Assembly: GCA_964195425.1 (NCBI GenBank) | Contig: CAXMOM010000017.1 | Span: 62,001-126,000 of the forward strand | Reading direction: 5' to 3' | Source of the DNA: Glaciecola sp964195425 | GTDB taxonomy: Bacteria > Pseudomonadota > Gammaproteobacteria > Enterobacterales > Alteromonadaceae | DNA length: 64,000 nt | In this document: piece after piece, positions 45,374 through 54,972 of the stretch | Position numbering within the stretch: the first letter of the stretch is position 1 | How the letters are laid out: every line of letters starts with the position of its first letter | Notes under the pieces: generated by a model | What the model was told of the DNA's origin: nothing | Database searches by the model: none | What the model saw: the letters and a program-made list of their open reading frames with translations, nothing else | Program-made: the position numbers and the translations under genes

Positions 45374-46330
45374 GTGATTGTTAATTTAGTAATATTCGTT
45401 CTAGGACTTATAGTCCTCAGTTGGAGCGCCGACCGATTTGTTTACGGGGCCTCTGCACTTGCCAAAAATATAGGTGTTGCACCTATGATGATTGGCTTGA
45501 CCATAGTTGCTATGGGTTCTTCTGCACCCGAAATTGTTGTATCTGCAACAGCCTCCTTTACTGGCAGTATAGATACTGCCGTAGGAAACGCTTTAGGTTC
45601 AAACATTACCAACATCGCGCTAGTGCTTGGAATAACCGTACTAATTAAACCATTGATTGTGTCTTCTCTGACTTTGAAGCGTGAGTTACCGTTGATGCTC
45701 ATAATCACCTTAATTGGCGTTTACTTCATTGCCGATAGCGAGATATCGAGAATTGAAGGTGTTGTACTAATCACGCTTTTTGTTCTAGTGATTGCAGGTA
45801 TGGCAGTGCTTTCATTTACAGTGGATAAAAACGACCCACTAAATGCCGAAACAGAAACCGAGGTACCTAGTAATGTTGCCACCAGTACCGCTGTGTTTTG
45901 GGTGGTAGTGGGAATTATTCTTTTGCCAGCCAGTGCCCACTTTCTGGTAGACTCTGCGGTAGTAATTGCCCAACACTTCGGCATTAGCGATTTAGTGATA
46001 GGGCTTACTATAATAGCAATAGGAACGAGTCTACCTGAATTGGCTGCAAGCATAGCTGGCGTGCTCAAAGGTGAACATGACCTAGCATTAGGTAATATCA
46101 TTGGTTCGAATATTTTTAATTTATTAGCCGTACTCGCAATGCCAGGACTAATAGCACCTGGCGCTATCGATGCAAGCGCAGCTGACCGAGACTCACTAGT
46201 AATGCTTGGGTTATCTATCTTGTTATTCATTTTTTGTTTTAATCTGAAAGGTTCTCGGCAAATAAATCGTGTTGAAGCAGTAATATTACTAGGTATTTTC
46301 ATTGGCTATCAATACGTTTTGTTTGCGTAA
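45374..46330 (+). CDS. yrbG: Calcium/sodium antiporter YrbG
   Basis: The protein is about 318 residues from the GTG at 45374, which has an AAGAAG nine bases upstream and aligns with the E. coli YrbG N-terminus; a TTG at 45299 would add 25 polar residues. It has about ten membrane helices in two inverted halves, each with a cation-binding alpha-repeat (GSSAPEIVVSATAS ... GNALGSNITNIALVLG and GTSLPELAASIAGV ... GNIIGSNIFNLLAVL). It belongs to the CaCA K+-independent Na+/Ca2+ exchangers of the inner membrane. First gene of the kds-lpt run. Confidence 0.93.
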   Translation: MIVNLVIFVLGLIVLSWSADRFVYGASALAKNIGVAPMMIGLTIVAMGSSAPEIVVSATASFTGSIDTAVGNALGSNITNIALVLGITVLIKPLIVSSLTLKRELPLMLIITLIGVYFIADSEISRIEGVVLITLFVLVIAGMAVLSFTVDKNDPLNAETETEVPSNVATSTAVFWVVVGIILLPASAHFLVDSAVVIAQHFGISDLVIGLTIIAIGTSLPELAASIAGVLKGEHDLALGNIIGSNIFNLLAVLAMPGLIAPGAIDASAADRDSLVMLGLSILLFIFCFNLKGSRQINRVEAVILLGIFIGYQYVLFA

Positions 46331-46400
46331 AACAATATTGATTAATATTCAAAATTAGCGTCCATTTTTTAAAAAGACACACTAGAATAATTACTATTAT

Positions 46401-47363
46401 ATGACTTACTTACAATCGGCAAATCGTACATTTAGCAATCAAATTGACGCACTTTCGCAGTTGAAAGATCGTCTTGACGAGAGTTTCACACTTGCCTGCG
46501 ATATTTTAATGCAGTGTAAAGGTAAAGTAGTTGTGTCGGGCATGGGTAAATCTGGACATATAGGTAATAAAATGGCAGCAACTTTCGCCAGCACAGGCAC
46601 GCCATCCTTTTTTATGCACCCAGGGGAAGCCAACCACGGCGACTTTGGGATGTTAAGTCCCAACGATGTGGTTATTGCAATATCAAATTCTGGCGAAACC
46701 AATGAATTAGTGGGCTTACTACCTTCTATAAAACGCATTCAAGTACCTATAATTGCCATTACCAACAATCCAGACAGTAGTTTAGCAAAGTACTCTAATG
46801 TTGTTCTTAAGCTTGGCGTTGTGCAAGAAGCCTGTTCCTTAGGGTTAGCGCCTACAACGAGCACCACTTCTACTCTTGTCCTTGGCGATGCATTAGCCAT
46901 CGCATTATTGGAGGCAAAAGGGTTTACAGCTGAAGACTTCGCCTTTTCTCACCCCGGTGGTGCCTTGGGTAAACGATTATTGCTCACTGTCGGCGATATT
47001 ATGGTAAGCGGTGGAGCCGTTCCAAAAACACCTGTATCGGCTACCGTAAAACAAGCACTTTTAGATATTTCTTCTAAAGGGCTTGGGGTTACCGCTATCG
47101 TCGACGAAAATAACGTTCTAGTAGGTATATTTAGTGACGGCGATTTACGCAGAGCCTTAGACAAACGCGTTGATATTCATGAAACGCCGGTAAATGCAGT
47201 CATGACTGAAGGTGGCGTAAGCGCCGGCGCAAATTCATTAGCAATAGATGCTCTTAATCTTATGCAAAATAAACGCATTAACGCCTTATTTGTACTAAAT
47301 GAAAATAACCAACCCGTTGGCGCGTTAAATACCTACATGCTATTAAAAGCGGGGGTAGTGTGA
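46401..47363 (+). CDS. kdsD: Arabinose-5-phosphate isomerase KdsD
   Basis: The 320-residue enzyme has a SIS domain (about 30-190: GKVVVSGMGKSGHIGNKMAA, SGETNELVGLLPSIK, EACSLGLAPTTSTTSTLVLG) and two CBS domains (about 205-318). It isomerises D-ribulose 5-phosphate to D-arabinose 5-phosphate, the first step of Kdo synthesis for LPS. The His and Glu in HPGEANHGDFGML are in the active site. The stop overlaps the kdsC ATG as TGATG. Confidence 0.96.
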   Translation: MTYLQSANRTFSNQIDALSQLKDRLDESFTLACDILMQCKGKVVVSGMGKSGHIGNKMAATFASTGTPSFFMHPGEANHGDFGMLSPNDVVIAISNSGETNELVGLLPSIKRIQVPIIAITNNPDSSLAKYSNVVLKLGVVQEACSLGLAPTTSTTSTLVLGDALAIALLEAKGFTAEDFAFSHPGGALGKRLLLTVGDIMVSGGAVPKTPVSATVKQALLDISSKGLGVTAIVDENNVLVGIFSDGDLRRALDKRVDIHETPVNAVMTEGGVSAGANSLAIDALNLMQNKRINALFVLNENNQPVGALNTYMLLKAGVV

Positions 47364-47929
47364 TGACTAACAAAGATCTTACTGTGCAAACCTTGTACCA
47401 AACGGTGTCGAATGATTTATTCGAAAAGTGCAAACAAATTAAGCTTGTAGTATTTGATGTTGACGGTGTATTTAGCGACGGTCAAATATATTTGGGAAAC
47501 AACAATGAAGAACTAAAAGCGTTTAATACCAAAGACGGCTACGGCGTAAAAGCGCTCAGTAAGTGCGGCATAAGCGTTGCCGTTATTACCGGCAGAAAAT
47601 CTGTTATTGTTGAGCAGCGAATGCACTCGTTGAACGTAAAACATTTATTGCAAGGCCGCGAAGACAAATCCAGATCTTTAGCTGAACTGATGCAACTTAC
47701 CGGATTCCAAAGCCATCAAATAGCCAGTGTAGGCGATGATATGCCCGATCTAGGAATGTTCGACTTGAGCGCTATTAAGGTTGCCGTGCAAGACGCCCAC
47801 CCCTTAGTGAAACGCCAAGCCAACTACATTACCACGATAGGCGGCGGTAAAGGCGCGGTACGTGAAGTGTGCGACCTTTTTTTACAGGCAAACGACGTGT
47901 TGACTACTATACACGGTGCTAGCGTATGA
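47363..47929 (+). CDS. kdsC: Kdo-8-phosphate phosphatase KdsC
   Basis: The 188-residue HAD-family phosphatase has the motifs VFDVDGVFSDGQIY (nucleophile Asp of DVD), VITGRKSVIV, and GDDMPDLGMF. It removes phosphate from Kdo 8-phosphate in LPS synthesis. It lacks a cap domain, as expected for the tetrameric C0 type. The ATG at 47363 overlaps the kdsD stop; a GTG one codon earlier is possible. It overlaps lptC by four bases (ATGA). Confidence 0.96.
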   Translation: MTNKDLTVQTLYQTVSNDLFEKCKQIKLVVFDVDGVFSDGQIYLGNNNEELKAFNTKDGYGVKALSKCGISVAVITGRKSVIVEQRMHSLNVKHLLQGREDKSRSLAELMQLTGFQSHQIASVGDDMPDLGMFDLSAIKVAVQDAHPLVKRQANYITTIGGGKGAVREVCDLFLQANDVLTTIHGASV

Positions 47930-48486
47930 ATCGCATTACATGGAGTATTGCGTTTATATTCACAGCAGTACTCGTGCTTTATTTACCCATACTATTAGAA
48001 GATGAAGAACAAAAAATAGCTAACAGCAGTGATGTTGAACTCATTCCTAATTACCAAGCCGTTAATCTCAATAGTAAATTGTATGACAAAGAGGGTAAGT
48101 TGAGTCACCAAGTAGCCGCTGAAAGAATGGAACATTATGAGGCATTAGGGTTTACAGTATTCCACAATCCGGTTTATACCTTGTACCTAGACAACGGTCA
48201 ACCTTGGCAGGTGACGGCTGACGAAGGTACGCTTTACAACAACAATAGAATTCAGCTAGAAAAAAATGTCAATATTGTGAATTTACGATCGCAAGAGTAT
48301 ATTAAACAGATAAGCACCGAGTATATTGAGATCAATTTGCTCGACAAAACGTTGAGCTCAGACCAAAAAGTGACCATTAGTGGCCTTAATTATGAAGTAA
48401 ACAGTATCGGCATCTTTGGTAACTTAACGACCCAACAATATGAGTTAAAAGAACATGTACAAACCGAATTTAATCCCATTCGCTAA
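47926..48486 (+). CDS. lptC: LPS export protein LptC
   Basis: The 186-residue protein has one N-terminal membrane helix (ITWSIAFIFTAVLVLYLPIL) and a periplasmic beta-jellyroll (YDKEGKLSHQVAAERMEHYE, WQVTADEGTLYNNNRIQLEK). LptC is the inner-membrane link of the Lpt bridge, passing LPS from LptB2FG to LptA. It overlaps kdsC by 4 bases and lptA by 32 bases, so translation is tightly linked. Confidence 0.94.
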   Translation: MNRITWSIAFIFTAVLVLYLPILLEDEEQKIANSSDVELIPNYQAVNLNSKLYDKEGKLSHQVAAERMEHYEALGFTVFHNPVYTLYLDNGQPWQVTADEGTLYNNNRIQLEKNVNIVNLRSQEYIKQISTEYIEINLLDKTLSSDQKVTISGLNYEVNSIGIFGNLTTQQYELKEHVQTEFNPIR

Positions 48487-49084
48487 GCGAAGCTTTGCAA
48501 TTGCACTTTTTTGCACTTTTTCAAGCTGTGCTTTTTCTGCTACTAGCGCACAGACTAACGAGTCTGTCGAAGCAGTTCAAGAGGCCCAAGAACCAAGTGA
48601 ACATAGCACTATTTCGAATGACTTCTTATTACCGGTTACTGCAAAATCAAAAAATCAGTCCTTAGACGGTAAAAAGAAAACCTCTATATTTATGGACAAT
48701 GTCATAATAAGGCAAGGTAGTTTAGAGATTTTAGCCGACCAAGTAGTGGCCGATGCCACCGCTGGGAAAGGGAAAGAAATCATTACTGCAACGGGCAATC
48801 CAGCGAGCTATCAACAAAGACTAGAGGATGGTTCGGTAGTAAGTGCAAGTGCAAATGAAATACAGTATAAGGTTGAGTTTCAGACTATATCGTTAAAAGG
48901 TAACGCCGCCATAAAACAGAACGACGTGCAGGTTAATGGCGACTCAATTGCATTTGATATGGGCAAAGAACAGATTATGGCTTCTACCGACGCCAACAGC
49001 GATGCAACGGTGACTACAGTGCTAAGCCCTGGGGCATTCTCGTCGGGCGAAAAAGATGCAACAGACGACGAGGACAAACCGTGA
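48455..49084 (+). CDS. lptA: LPS transport periplasmic protein LptA
   Basis: The 209-residue protein has a signal peptide (FAIALFCTFSSCAFSA), an unusual Glu/Gln/Ser-rich linker of about 35 residues, the OstA domain (about 65-185: MDNVIIRQGSLEILADQVVA, GNPASYQQRLEDG, ANEIQYKVEFQTISLKGNA) and an acidic Asp/Glu tail. LptA monomers stack to form the periplasmic LPS bridge. The start ATG lies within lptC. The acidic tail reads through to the lptB start, overlapping it by four bases. Confidence 0.93.
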   Translation: MYKPNLIPFAKRSFAIALFCTFSSCAFSATSAQTNESVEAVQEAQEPSEHSTISNDFLLPVTAKSKNQSLDGKKKTSIFMDNVIIRQGSLEILADQVVADATAGKGKEIITATGNPASYQQRLEDGSVVSASANEIQYKVEFQTISLKGNAAIKQNDVQVNGDSIAFDMGKEQIMASTDANSDATVTTVLSPGAFSSGEKDATDDEDKP

Positions 49085-49809
49085 TAAGCACCTTGTACGC
49101 CAAAAATTTAGCCAAGTCATACAAGTCACGCCAAGTAGTGCGCGATGTAAGCATTGAGGTTTCTACTGGACAAATTGTTGGTTTGTTGGGGCCTAATGGT
49201 GCAGGCAAAACGACTACCTTTTACATGATTGTAGGACTGGTGCCGCTAGATAAGGGCGACATTTATATAGACCAAATCAACTTGAGTTTTCAACCTATGC
49301 ACGAGCGCGCTCGTCAAGGTATTGGGTATTTACCACAAGAAGCGTCGATTTTTAGAAAACTCAGTGTGTATGAAAATTTAATGGCTATATTACAAACCCG
49401 TAAAGACATTTCTAACGATAAGCGCGAACAAATAGCCGATGAACTACTTGACGATTTTAATATTAATCATATACGCAATAGTTTGGGCATGAGCCTATCT
49501 GGCGGTGAGAGACGGCGCGTTGAGATAGCCCGCGCGCTAGCTGCCGACCCCAAGTTTATACTGCTTGATGAACCTTTTGCGGGTGTTGATCCGATATCAG
49601 TTAATGATATTAAAAAAATTATATATCAACTCAAAGAACGCGGAATTGGTGTGCTGATCACCGATCACAACGTAAAAGAAACACTGGACGTATGTGAGAA
49701 AGCCTATATTGTAAGTCATGGGGAATTAATAGCCTCGGGCACTGCTCAAGAAGTACTTGCTAATCAAACAGTAAGAGATGTTTATTTAGGTGAACAATTC
49801 TCTTTGTAA
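49081..49809 (+). CDS. lptB: LPS export ABC transporter ATP-binding protein LptB
   Basis: The 242-residue ATPase has Walker A GPNGAGKTTTFYM, signature SLSGGERRRVEIARALA and Walker B FILLDEPFAGVDP, plus the LptB-specific GIGYLPQEASIFRKLSVYEN. The start is a GTG overlapping the lptA stop (GTGA). It energises LPS extraction with LptFG, which are encoded elsewhere. Confidence 0.97.
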   Translation: MISTLYAKNLAKSYKSRQVVRDVSIEVSTGQIVGLLGPNGAGKTTTFYMIVGLVPLDKGDIYIDQINLSFQPMHERARQGIGYLPQEASIFRKLSVYENLMAILQTRKDISNDKREQIADELLDDFNINHIRNSLGMSLSGGERRRVEIARALAADPKFILLDEPFAGVDPISVNDIKKIIYQLKERGIGVLITDHNVKETLDVCEKAYIVSHGELIASGTAQEVLANQTVRDVYLGEQFSL

Positions 49810-49963
49810 AGGCACCGTAAAGCGCTATTATGTAAGAAGAGTTGTTACTAAATAACCATCATTTTAGTTGCACATCAATACGACTGGAAACCGCGTTTCC
49901 TATATTGGAGAGATTAGAGCCACATATGCACAAAAATCGCATTAAATTAGTAGAAGGACAGTA

Positions 49964-51499
49964 ATGAAACCTTCGTTACAGCTCAAATTCAGTCAACAGC
50001 TAACAATGACGCCTCAATTGCAGCAGGCGATCAAATTGTTACAACTGTCTACTCTCGATTTACAGCAAGAAATTCAAGAAGCACTTGAGTCTAATCCACT
50101 ATTAGAAACCGTAGAACACGACTCTGAGAGCAACAGCGCATCGTCAGACGAGAATCAAACACTCGATTCACGCACCGACAAAGAACAACTGGCTGTTAGC
50201 GCTGAAACAACTAACAACAACGATACCGCAATGGCCAATGGCGACAGCGATGTGCCTGACACTATGGATACACACGACGCACTGGAAAATAGAGAAATTC
50301 CTGATGACCTTCCCCTCGACAGTTCATGGGAAGAATATTTAGGATCTACGTCGGCGCCAACGCGTATGACAGGCGCAAATCCAGACGACGACTACGTGTT
50401 TCAAGGTGAAACAACAGAATCTATTCAAGATCATTTAATGTGGCAAGTAGAACTCACCCACTTTAGTGATAACGACATATCAATTGCAATTGCTATTATC
50501 GATTCAATAGACGAGTCGGGATACTTAACCGTTAGCAGTGACGAAATACTAGCTAGTTTAGACAATGAAGATATTGACCTAGACGAAGTTGAATGCGTAC
50601 TTAAACGTATTCAAATGTTCGATCCCGTTGGTTCAGGTGCTCGTTCAGTTAAAGAATGCTTATTGGTACAACTACTTCAGTTTAGCGACGATACACCCTG
50701 GTTATCACAGGCAAGAAATATTATTGAAGAGCATGCCGATTTACTGAGTAGCAAAGATTATAGAACGTTAATGCGTAAAACGCGTTTGAAAGAAGACCAA
50801 TTACGTGAAGTAATGCGCTTATTAAAAACTTTAAATCCGCGTCCTGGCAGCTCTATCTCATCTAGAGAACCCGAGTACATTGTACCCGACGTAAATGTAT
50901 ACAAGAAGAAAGGGGTATGGACCGTAGAGCTCAATAACGAAGCGCTGCCTGCGTTAGCGGTTAATGAAACCTACGCAAAATTATCAAAATCGACAAAAAA
51001 CCCGAACGACTCTCAATATATTAAGTCTCATTTACAAGAAGCCAAGTGGTTTATTAAAAGTTTAGAAAGTCGCAATGAAACCCTCCTTAAGGTGTCTCAT
51101 TGCATTGTTGCCAAGCAACGAGAGTTTTTTGAACAAGGGCCAGAAAAGATGCAACCGATGGTACTCAACGACGTTGCAGAAATGGTTGATATGCACGAGT
51201 CCACAATTTCACGTGTGACTACGCAAAAATACATGCATACACCTCGTGGTATTTATGAGCTTAAATATTTCTTCTCATCGCACGTATCAACAGATTCGGG
51301 CGAAAATTGCTCTTCTACTGCAATTCGAGCGTTTATTAAAAAATTAGTTGCCGATGAACCTGCACACAAACCATTAAGTGATAGCAAAATTGCGCAATTG
51401 CTTGCTGACCAAGGAATAAATGTCGCTAGGCGAACAATTGCAAAATACCGGGAATCGCTAAATATTCCGCCTTCAAATCAACGTAAAAGCCTTGTTTAA
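49964..51499 (+). CDS. rpoN: RNA polymerase sigma-54 factor RpoN
   Basis: The 511-residue factor has the Gln-rich activator-contact region I (LQLKFSQQLTMTPQLQQAIK), an acidic region II (about 60-130), the core-binding domain, the HTH (DVAEMVDMHESTISRVTTQK) and the C-terminal RpoN box ARRTIAKYRESL. It directs polymerase to -24/-12 promoters for nitrogen, motility and other genes. An AGGA before the ATG supports the start. It lies 154 bases after lptB in the usual order. Confidence 0.97.
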   Translation: MKPSLQLKFSQQLTMTPQLQQAIKLLQLSTLDLQQEIQEALESNPLLETVEHDSESNSASSDENQTLDSRTDKEQLAVSAETTNNNDTAMANGDSDVPDTMDTHDALENREIPDDLPLDSSWEEYLGSTSAPTRMTGANPDDDYVFQGETTESIQDHLMWQVELTHFSDNDISIAIAIIDSIDESGYLTVSSDEILASLDNEDIDLDEVECVLKRIQMFDPVGSGARSVKECLLVQLLQFSDDTPWLSQARNIIEEHADLLSSKDYRTLMRKTRLKEDQLREVMRLLKTLNPRPGSSISSREPEYIVPDVNVYKKKGVWTVELNNEALPALAVNETYAKLSKSTKNPNDSQYIKSHLQEAKWFIKSLESRNETLLKVSHCIVAKQREFFEQGPEKMQPMVLNDVAEMVDMHESTISRVTTQKYMHTPRGIYELKYFFSSHVSTDSGENCSSTAIRAFIKKLVADEPAHKPLSDSKIAQLLADQGINVARRTIAKYRESLNIPPSNQRKSLV

Positions 51500-51524
51500 G
51501 GCTATGCATTAGAGGACAAGCATT

Positions 51525-51812
51525 ATGCAAATAAACTTAACCGGTCATCACGTCGAAATTACCGAATCACTGCGTAAGTACGTAGACACCAAGTTTGAAA
51601 AACTTGAAAGGCATTTCGACCATATCAACAACGTCCACGTCATCCTTAATGTTGAAAAACTCAATCAAAAAGCAGAAGCAACCTTACATTTGAACGGCGG
51701 TGAAGTCTTCGCCAATTCGCAGCATTCAGACATGTATGCTGCAATAGACGGACTCATTGATAAACTCGATCGACAGGTCATTAAACACAAAGAAAAACTA
51801 GAGCGTCACTAA
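51525..51812 (+). CDS. hpf: Ribosome hibernation promoting factor HPF (short)
   Basis: The 95-residue protein is a single HPF/YfiA domain: LTGHHVEITESLRKYVDTKF, ERHFDHINNVHVILNVEK and DMYAAIDGLIDKLDRQVIKH. It is the short form, which with RMF converts idle ribosomes to 100S dimers. It follows rpoN by 25 bases. Confidence 0.95.
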   Translation: MQINLTGHHVEITESLRKYVDTKFEKLERHFDHINNVHVILNVEKLNQKAEATLHLNGGEVFANSQHSDMYAAIDGLIDKLDRQVIKHKEKLERH

Positions 51813-51820
51813 GCACCCTT

Positions 51821-52264
51821 ATGATAATAAATGACATCATTTCACTCGACCGAACTCGATGCTCGGTCGAATGTCATAGCAAAAAGCGGATCTTTGAAGT
51901 TATATCCGAAATTGCAGTTCAACAGTCCCCAGAACTAGACCAGGTTGAAGTACTGTCTAGTCTGCTGTCTCGCGAGAAAATGGGCAGTACCGGAATTGGT
52001 CATGGCATTGCTATTCCTCATGGCAAAATTAGGGGCCTAGATAATATGATTGCAGTCATTGTGACTAGCAGCCAACCTATCGATTTTGACGCTATTGACA
52101 GTAAACCGGTTGATATCTTTTTTGCAATATTAGTTCCCGAGGAGCAAACCAACAAGCATTTGCAAGCACTGTCAGGTATTGCAAGAAAACTCAGTAACAA
52201 AGACACCGTAAAAGCAATCAGAAAAGCGACCAACAAAAACGAAATAGTAGCGGCATTAGCGTAG
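51821..52264 (+). CDS. ptsN: Nitrogen PTS EIIA protein PtsN
   Basis: The 147-residue EIIA-Ntr domain carries the phosphorylated His67 in GIGHGIAIPHGKI. It receives phosphate from Npr and regulates potassium transport, sigma-54-linked and envelope functions. It is eight bases downstream of hpf, and npr lies two genes on. Confidence 0.95.
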   Translation: MIINDIISLDRTRCSVECHSKKRIFEVISEIAVQQSPELDQVEVLSSLLSREKMGSTGIGHGIAIPHGKIRGLDNMIAVIVTSSQPIDFDAIDSKPVDIFFAILVPEEQTNKHLQALSGIARKLSNKDTVKAIRKATNKNEIVAALA

Positions 52265-52354
52265 CAACCTTAGCTTTGCGGTATTCGTTTAGCTAGGTAA
52301 ATGGCGAGAGTACTTCTGCAATTTTACAGATATGCAAATCTTAAAGGGTAACAA

Positions 52355-53281
52355 ATGAAACTCCTCATTATTAGTGGTCGTTCAGGCTCGGGCAAGTCGA
52401 TTGCATTGCGCTCACTAGAAGACCTCGGCTATTATTGTGTCGATAATATACCCGTGTCACTCCTACCGACCCTTACCCATACTATTGTTGAGCAGCACGA
52501 ACTGGTGGCAGTAAGTATAGATGTACGAAACATGCCCGAGTCGGAAAATGAAATCAGCGAATTACTTGAATATTTGCCTGAATTTTGGGAAATCACTATT
52601 ATATTCCTCGATGCTAGCGATGACGTGCTAGTAAAGCGCTATAGTGAAACGCGCCGCCTTCACCCTCTTTTCAAACGCAGTAACTCACTTGTTGATGCCA
52701 TCAACGAAGAGCGAGAAATATTGGTGCCTGTAGCCGAAAAAGCTGACTTGCATATTAATACCGACAAGCTCTCTGTGCATGATTTAGCTGAGCTTATACG
52801 CGAAAGAGTATTGGGTAAGAAAAGCTCTGACTTGGTAATTGTATTTGAATCTTTTGGCTTTAAATATGGTATCCCCAAAGACGCTGATTACGTCTTTGAC
52901 GTAAGGTTTCTACCAAACCCTCATTGGGACCCAGATTTACGTCCAATGAATGGTCTAGATGGGCCAGTTGAGTTATTTTTATCTAGCCAGCCCTTAGTGA
53001 TGAAAGTTATTTGGCAAATTCAAAACTTAATTACAACTTGGCTGCCGCATTTAGAACGTAATAATCGCTCTTATGTGACAATAGCAATTGGTTGCACTGG
53101 TGGACAACATCGTTCTGTCTATGTAGCACAATCCTTAGCCGAAGCATTTAAAAGCAGTCATGGTGATGTACAAGTTAAGCATCGTGAAATTGGCATATCA
53201 AAACCCTTAGAAATGGCAGCGCCAAGCAGCGATGACGAGGCACATTCAAACATCAGCTTACAAAATGACAAATCGAGCTAA
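52355..53281 (+). CDS. rapZ: RNase adapter protein RapZ
   Basis: The 308-residue protein has Walker A SGRSGSGKSIALR, an N-terminal kinase-like domain and the C-terminal RapZ domain with GCTGGQHRSVYVAQSLAEAF and FEDV-type VRFLPNPHWDPDLRPMNGLD. In enterobacteria it binds GlmZ-type small RNAs and guides RNase E, tuning glucosamine-6-phosphate synthesis. The C-terminus has a short extra acidic tail. 90 bases separate it from ptsN. Confidence 0.95.
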   Translation: MKLLIISGRSGSGKSIALRSLEDLGYYCVDNIPVSLLPTLTHTIVEQHELVAVSIDVRNMPESENEISELLEYLPEFWEITIIFLDASDDVLVKRYSETRRLHPLFKRSNSLVDAINEEREILVPVAEKADLHINTDKLSVHDLAELIRERVLGKKSSDLVIVFESFGFKYGIPKDADYVFDVRFLPNPHWDPDLRPMNGLDGPVELFLSSQPLVMKVIWQIQNLITTWLPHLERNNRSYVTIAIGCTGGQHRSVYVAQSLAEAFKSSHGDVQVKHREIGISKPLEMAAPSSDDEAHSNISLQNDKSS

Positions 53282-53301
53282 CAAGGCGAGTAACTATTGC
53301 A

Positions 53302-53574
53302 ATGAAACTCACTAAAACCCTTACTATTGTCAATAAACTAGGATTGCACGCTCGGGCGGCAACTAAACTTGTTCAACTTGCCAATAGTTACGAGTGCGAC
53401 GTTGTGTTAGAACAAGGCGACCAGCAAGCACCGGCGAATAGTGTACTGGCACTTCTTATGCTTGAAAGCAGTCAAGGAAAGCTCGTTACACTAATATGCG
53501 ACGGCGACGATGCTGAACTTGCAATAGAAAACATTGAAAATCTCATTGCTAACAAATTCGACGAAGGCGAATAA
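53302..53574 (+). CDS. ptsO: Phosphocarrier protein Npr (HPr family)
   Basis: The 90-residue HPr-like protein has the phosphorylated His16 in NKLGLHARAATKLVQLA and the conserved block PANSVLALLMLESSQGKLVT, in which HPr(Ser) kinase sites are not relevant for this group. It passes phosphate from EI-Ntr to PtsN. It follows rapZ by 20 bases, the usual order. Confidence 0.94.
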   Translation: MKLTKTLTIVNKLGLHARAATKLVQLANSYECDVVLEQGDQQAPANSVLALLMLESSQGKLVTLICDGDDAELAIENIENLIANKFDEGE

Positions 53575-53587
53575 ACTACTAAATTAT

Positions 53588-54946
53588 ATGCCAGAAACTA
53601 TCGAGACAACGAATACACAGGCTAGACTATCAACCATTTCCGAATCGCTAACTGCCGGCGCATTCGTTCGTGTTCGAAAATTGTTGCACGATATTCCTGC
53701 CGGTGACGTTGCTTTATTACTTGAGTCATCTCCCACTAAAACTCGTGACGTATTGTGGCAAATGCTCGACGCAGATTTCCACGGCGACGTACTAGAAGAA
53801 TTATCAGAAGATGTAAGAAATGGCATCATTAGTAAAATGATGCCTGCTAGTGTAGTTGATGCACTAGAAGACATGGACACCGACGATTTAGCAGAAACAT
53901 TGAGCTCATTACCTGAAAATGTACTCAATAACATTCTTACTTCGATGGATGCCCAAGACCGGCAACGCGCAGAAAAAGCAATGTCGTATGGTGAAAATAC
54001 TGCCGGTTTTATAATGAATACCGACACAATTACCTTACGACATGAAGTTACGGTAGACGTGGTAATACGTTATTTGCGCTTAAAAGCCGAGCTACCTGAG
54101 AATACCGATACACTCTATGTTGTGAACAGACAAGACTTCTTAATTGGCACGATCTCCCTTTCACGACTATTGACATCGAGCCCCGATGTAACTGTCGAAG
54201 AAATTATGGATGATGAACCTGAAGCCTTGACGGTAAATATGGAAGAGCGTGCAGTAGCCAGCATGTTTGAGCGTTACGATTGGCTATCTGCTCCAGTAGT
54301 TGATGACGAAGGGAAGCTCGTTGGGCGAATTACCATAGACGATGTGGTAGATATTATTCGTGAAGATGCAGAGCACTCGATGATGAGTATGGCGGGTCTT
54401 GAGGACGAAGAAGATACCTTTGCTCCTGTGGGTCAATCGACTAAACGTCGTTCAGTATGGCTTGGTGTTAACTTAATTACCGCATTACTCGCGGCAGCTG
54501 TTAGCGATATGTTTGAAGAAACGCTCAGCCAATTGGCAGTATTAGCTATTCTAAATACAATTGTTCCAAGCATGGGCGGTGTTGCAGGCAACCAAACATT
54601 AACGCTGGTTATTCGTGGTATGGCTTTGGGCCATGTAACCGACACCAATGCACTTTGGTTAGTACGCAAAGAGCTTGCGATTGGCTTCTTCAACGGTATT
54701 ATATGGGCGGTATTAATCGCCTCGGTTATCGCCATTTGGAAACAAGACTATATGCTAGGCGCGGTGATTGCGTTTGCGATGATGATGAACATGATTGCTG
54801 CTGGTTTAGCCGGCGCTACACTTCCTATTATAATGAAAAAAATGAAAATAGACCCTGCGCTGGCCGGTAGCGTGATTTTAACCACCATCACCGATGTTGT
54901 CGGTATATTTGCCTTCTTAGGTACTGCCACAGTGTTCTTGATGTAA
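53588..54946 (+). CDS. mgtE: Magnesium transporter MgtE
   Basis: From the ATG at 53588 the protein has 452 residues, standard for MgtE. Order: N-terminal superhelical domain (LLHDIPAGDVALLLESSPTK), two CBS domains (about 130-255: AGFIMNTDTITLRHEVTVDV, DDEPEALTVNMEERAVASMF) and five membrane helices with GGVAGNQTLTLVIRGMALG in the pore region. It is a Mg2+-gated Mg2+ channel. An upstream ATG at 53534 would overlap npr and add unrelated sequence. The ribosome site is weak, so coupling to npr is possible. Confidence 0.94.
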   Translation: MPETIETTNTQARLSTISESLTAGAFVRVRKLLHDIPAGDVALLLESSPTKTRDVLWQMLDADFHGDVLEELSEDVRNGIISKMMPASVVDALEDMDTDDLAETLSSLPENVLNNILTSMDAQDRQRAEKAMSYGENTAGFIMNTDTITLRHEVTVDVVIRYLRLKAELPENTDTLYVVNRQDFLIGTISLSRLLTSSPDVTVEEIMDDEPEALTVNMEERAVASMFERYDWLSAPVVDDEGKLVGRITIDDVVDIIREDAEHSMMSMAGLEDEEDTFAPVGQSTKRRSVWLGVNLITALLAAAVSDMFEETLSQLAVLAILNTIVPSMGGVAGNQTLTLVIRGMALGHVTDTNALWLVRKELAIGFFNGIIWAVLIASVIAIWKQDYMLGAVIAFAMMMNMIAAGLAGATLPIIMKKMKIDPALAGSVILTTITDVVGIFAFLGTATVFLM

Positions 54947-54972
54947 AAAACACTTGATTTGCAAAGCTACTT

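Noticed and set aside
45721..46302. A 193-codon open frame antisense to yrbG
   Set aside because: A shadow of the antiporter's hydrophobic codons; no start signal or family match.
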